This document shows, in pieces, positions 63,301-64,000 of a DNA stretch of 64,000 bases. The DNA comes from Dyadobacter endophyticus (GTDB lineage Bacteria > Bacteroidota > Bacteroidia > Cytophagales > Spirosomataceae). Below the pieces are notes generated by a model, which saw only the letters and a list, made by a program, of their open reading frames with translations, was not told where the DNA came from and searched no databases. Location: the NCBI RefSeq assembly GCF_014641595.1, contig NZ_BMIA01000002.1, forward strand, positions 558,001-622,000, written 5' to 3'. Position numbers and translations under genes: made by a program. Position 1 is the stretch's first letter; each line of letters starts with the position of its first letter.

Positions 63301-63897
63301 CATGGGATCGAAATAATCCATTCGCGCGCTTTTCCAATCTGACGTGCTTTTTGAATTGAATTTCTGCGCGAATGCGTCTAGCTGACCATTTTTTTTCAGC
63401 CACATTTCAAATTCCGCGACATGCGGTTGGTAGCCGTAAAAGCCAAGGTGATCATAAAAGATCTTGTAGAATACCGACAGGATGGCGTTTTCGTCAGATT
63501 TTGACTTAATAAGTGCTTGTTGGTCAATATTAAAAAGAATGGATTCGGAAGGGATTTTGGATGCGGCCAGAACGTCCGCTCTCAACATCGCGTCGTCTTC
63601 AATCTTATCTGCGAACAATTCACCACAGGGATATCCATCTGAAATCTTGTTTTCCAATACATAGGAAAGAATCTTCAATAAGTGAGATTTTCCACTCCCA
63701 AAAAAGCCCGATATCCATACGCCATTGACTCCAGAATAATCGCGGTACACACTGAAAAGATCCCTAATCTTATTCCCGATTTCCCGGGTGATTACATACT
63801 CTGCAACTTCATTGGAGACGTTATCTCGGTCGTCCGCTTTAATAACGGTTTCAATATTTCTATCAATAGGAAGGTCGAATATTTCTTTAATAATCAT
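60400..63897 (-). CDS. brxC: BrxC, large BREX ATPase
   Basis: An 1165-residue protein opening MIIKEIFDLPIDRNIETVIK with P-loop GFFGSGKSHLL (residues 64-74), the usual BrxC start. The long C-terminal region has coiled segments (LNKVLAKIEAERAQTLESI-like). BrxC is an essential core ATPase in BREX and binds other core proteins. It is the first complete gene of the operon in the window; the brxB end overlaps it. Confidence 0.94.
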   Translation of the reverse strand: MIIKEIFDLPIDRNIETVIKADDRDNVSNEVAEYVITREIGNKIRDLFSVYRDYSGVNGVWISGFFGSGKSHLLKILSYVLENKISDGYPCGELFADKIEDDAMLRADVLAASKIPSESILFNIDQQALIKSKSDENAILSVFYKIFYDHLGFYGYQPHVAEFEMWLKKNGQLDAFAQKFNSKSTSDWKSARMDYFDPMVTDTISEVLAELNGKNTYDYDDILDVIEEKSKQSIDHFCEQVLEYVQSKGPHFRLNFFVDEVGQYISDNTKLMLNLQTIAETLAVKTKGRSWILVTSQEDMEKVVGDMNRSQQNDFSKIQARFKIKIPLTSANVDEVIEKRLLKKKPEFTGALTDIYQKDHAHLDTLISFSDSGVQFKGIRDAKDYVNKFPFLPYQFDLFQQCRRALSTHNAFQGKHTSVGERSMLGVFQQVIKSLGDKDENALVPFDLMFQGIRNELKGEIQSSINLAENNLSNSFAVRVLKTLFLIKYYSSFKSTKRNISVLMIDSIKVDLRVHDKQIDEALNQLESQNYIQRNSDIYEFLTDDEKDIEAEIKDVDIDDQAKTQQLKDLFFDEVIRDNKLVYADNRQSYDFATKVDGALIGRDKELGIEIITDDNPDYANTDFFKSQTMSVSTMKMVLPENAIFIKDLRLFLQTNKYIKQSQNGSLSKEKQRIIQDKQGQNQERRRNLMLIANQLLSLADVYIHGSKQELNATSDGRTRVVLAFQILIKTFYPNLRMLGAAQYTEDSIRQIVHSTQSELFDNEPTQTEAESEIVNIINRRKVRSERTKLSDLKEVLGSKPYGWYPNAVWAITAKLFKRGVIELKQDANLLDNKDALIAFLNSSYHATTQVEIQQAENPAAVKALKMLYSEFFHESCPHNIGKEVANAFKEKLKVVVDEVHQLVNQKRDYPFLSQLETPLSTLRQLSTKNYSQLLEQVDDFKDHLLDIREDVLDPINTFMKTDQRKIYDEIRSTLNGDTSNFEYVEGSELETLKALVSNTAPYRGTFMREAKTAKDALTQKVLAKIEAERAQTLESIGEAIQHLQNSEEFAQLEINDQQRILAPLQNEKNKLPHQRYIGNIRDSRQRIKSSLLTSQLNEIQRLAKPVVVIPGKVAEPKVEYIRTSSVKLQFDKRELRSEADVEEYIQALRAGLIGQIRENKRISL

Positions 63898-64000
63898 GCT
63901 TGTATTATTTCAAGGTTGAAGGCTCTATAATAATTGTCGTCTTTCAATAGATTGAATAGCTTAAGGGAATGTCCGTCATATTCTCCTGGGTAAAAAAAGA
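63894..64000 (-). CDS. brxB: BrxB C-terminal end, cut by window edge
   Basis: The minus-strand frame upstream of brxC reads FFYPGEYDGHSLKLFNLL then DDNYYRAFNLEIIQA and stops at 63894, matching the BrxB (DUF1788) terminus. Its stop overlaps the brxC start by 4 bp (ATGA). The rest lies beyond the window. This supports the canonical brxB-brxC-pglX-pglZ-brxL order. Confidence 0.85.
   Translation of the reverse strand, partial: FFYPGEYDGHSLKLFNLLKDDNYYRAFNLEIIQA

Overview
The window looks like chromosome of a Bacteroidota bacterium of the Cytophagales/Dyadobacter type. The signs are an outer-membrane beta-barrel receptor with a carboxypeptidase-regulatory plug, LytS/LytTR and NarL-type two-component pairs, DUF1772 and PorT-like proteins, and weak Shine-Dalgarno sequences. 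The species name is an inference.

Positions 1-12800 are ordinary chromosomal genes: a VOC-GNAT fusion (cut by the left edge), an ankyrin protein, GNAT acetyltransferases, a winged-helix AlkZ-like protein, a short-chain-reductase-like protein, a LuxR-type regulator, a large outer-membrane receptor and a LytS/LytTR pair.

Positions 13000-34130 are an accessory block bracketed by two diverged 76-bp direct repeats exactly 21,040 bp apart. It holds a protealysin-type protease with an emfourin-like inhibitor, and three paralogues (one broken) that start MPFII and all end in the identical peptide AYDHGTACCPIG. One paralogue sits in an operon with a membrane protein, histidine kinase and response regulator. 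The block also has an endonuclease I/M15-like fusion, a large AT-rich NACHT-type STAND NTPase, an MBL-fold protein paired with a gluzincin metalloprotease, and a membrane alpha/beta hydrolase.

Positions 34256-38110 carry a tripartite HipBST toxin-antitoxin with two palindromic operators, ArdA antirestriction, a long nested palindrome, and a XRE regulator next to a perfect 18-bp palindrome.

Positions 38234-40287 hold the most exciting locus. A sigma factor with two sigma4-like HTH regions is followed after 3 nt by a truncated, nuclease-dead Cas12f/TnpB-like protein. A three-hairpin RNA with a candidate guide and a perfect Rho-independent terminator comes next. This is the layout expected of an RNA-guided transcription system, in which a dCas12f-guide complex brings a sigma factor and RNA polymerase to a target.

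Positions 40293-45621 are mobilization and maintenance genes (relaxase, MobC-like, ParA-like, excisionase-like HTH) with an array of 20-bp-spaced repeats. Positions 45747-48835 are a type I CBASS: a CapW-like WYL repressor with its operator, a CD-NTase and a TIR-STING effector. An IS481-like transposase follows. Positions 50212-64000 are a type I BREX operon on the minus strand (brxB end, brxC, pglX, pglZ, brxL) plus a nuclease-helicase accessory gene. Overall, the right half is a defence island carried on, or next to, a mobilizable element.
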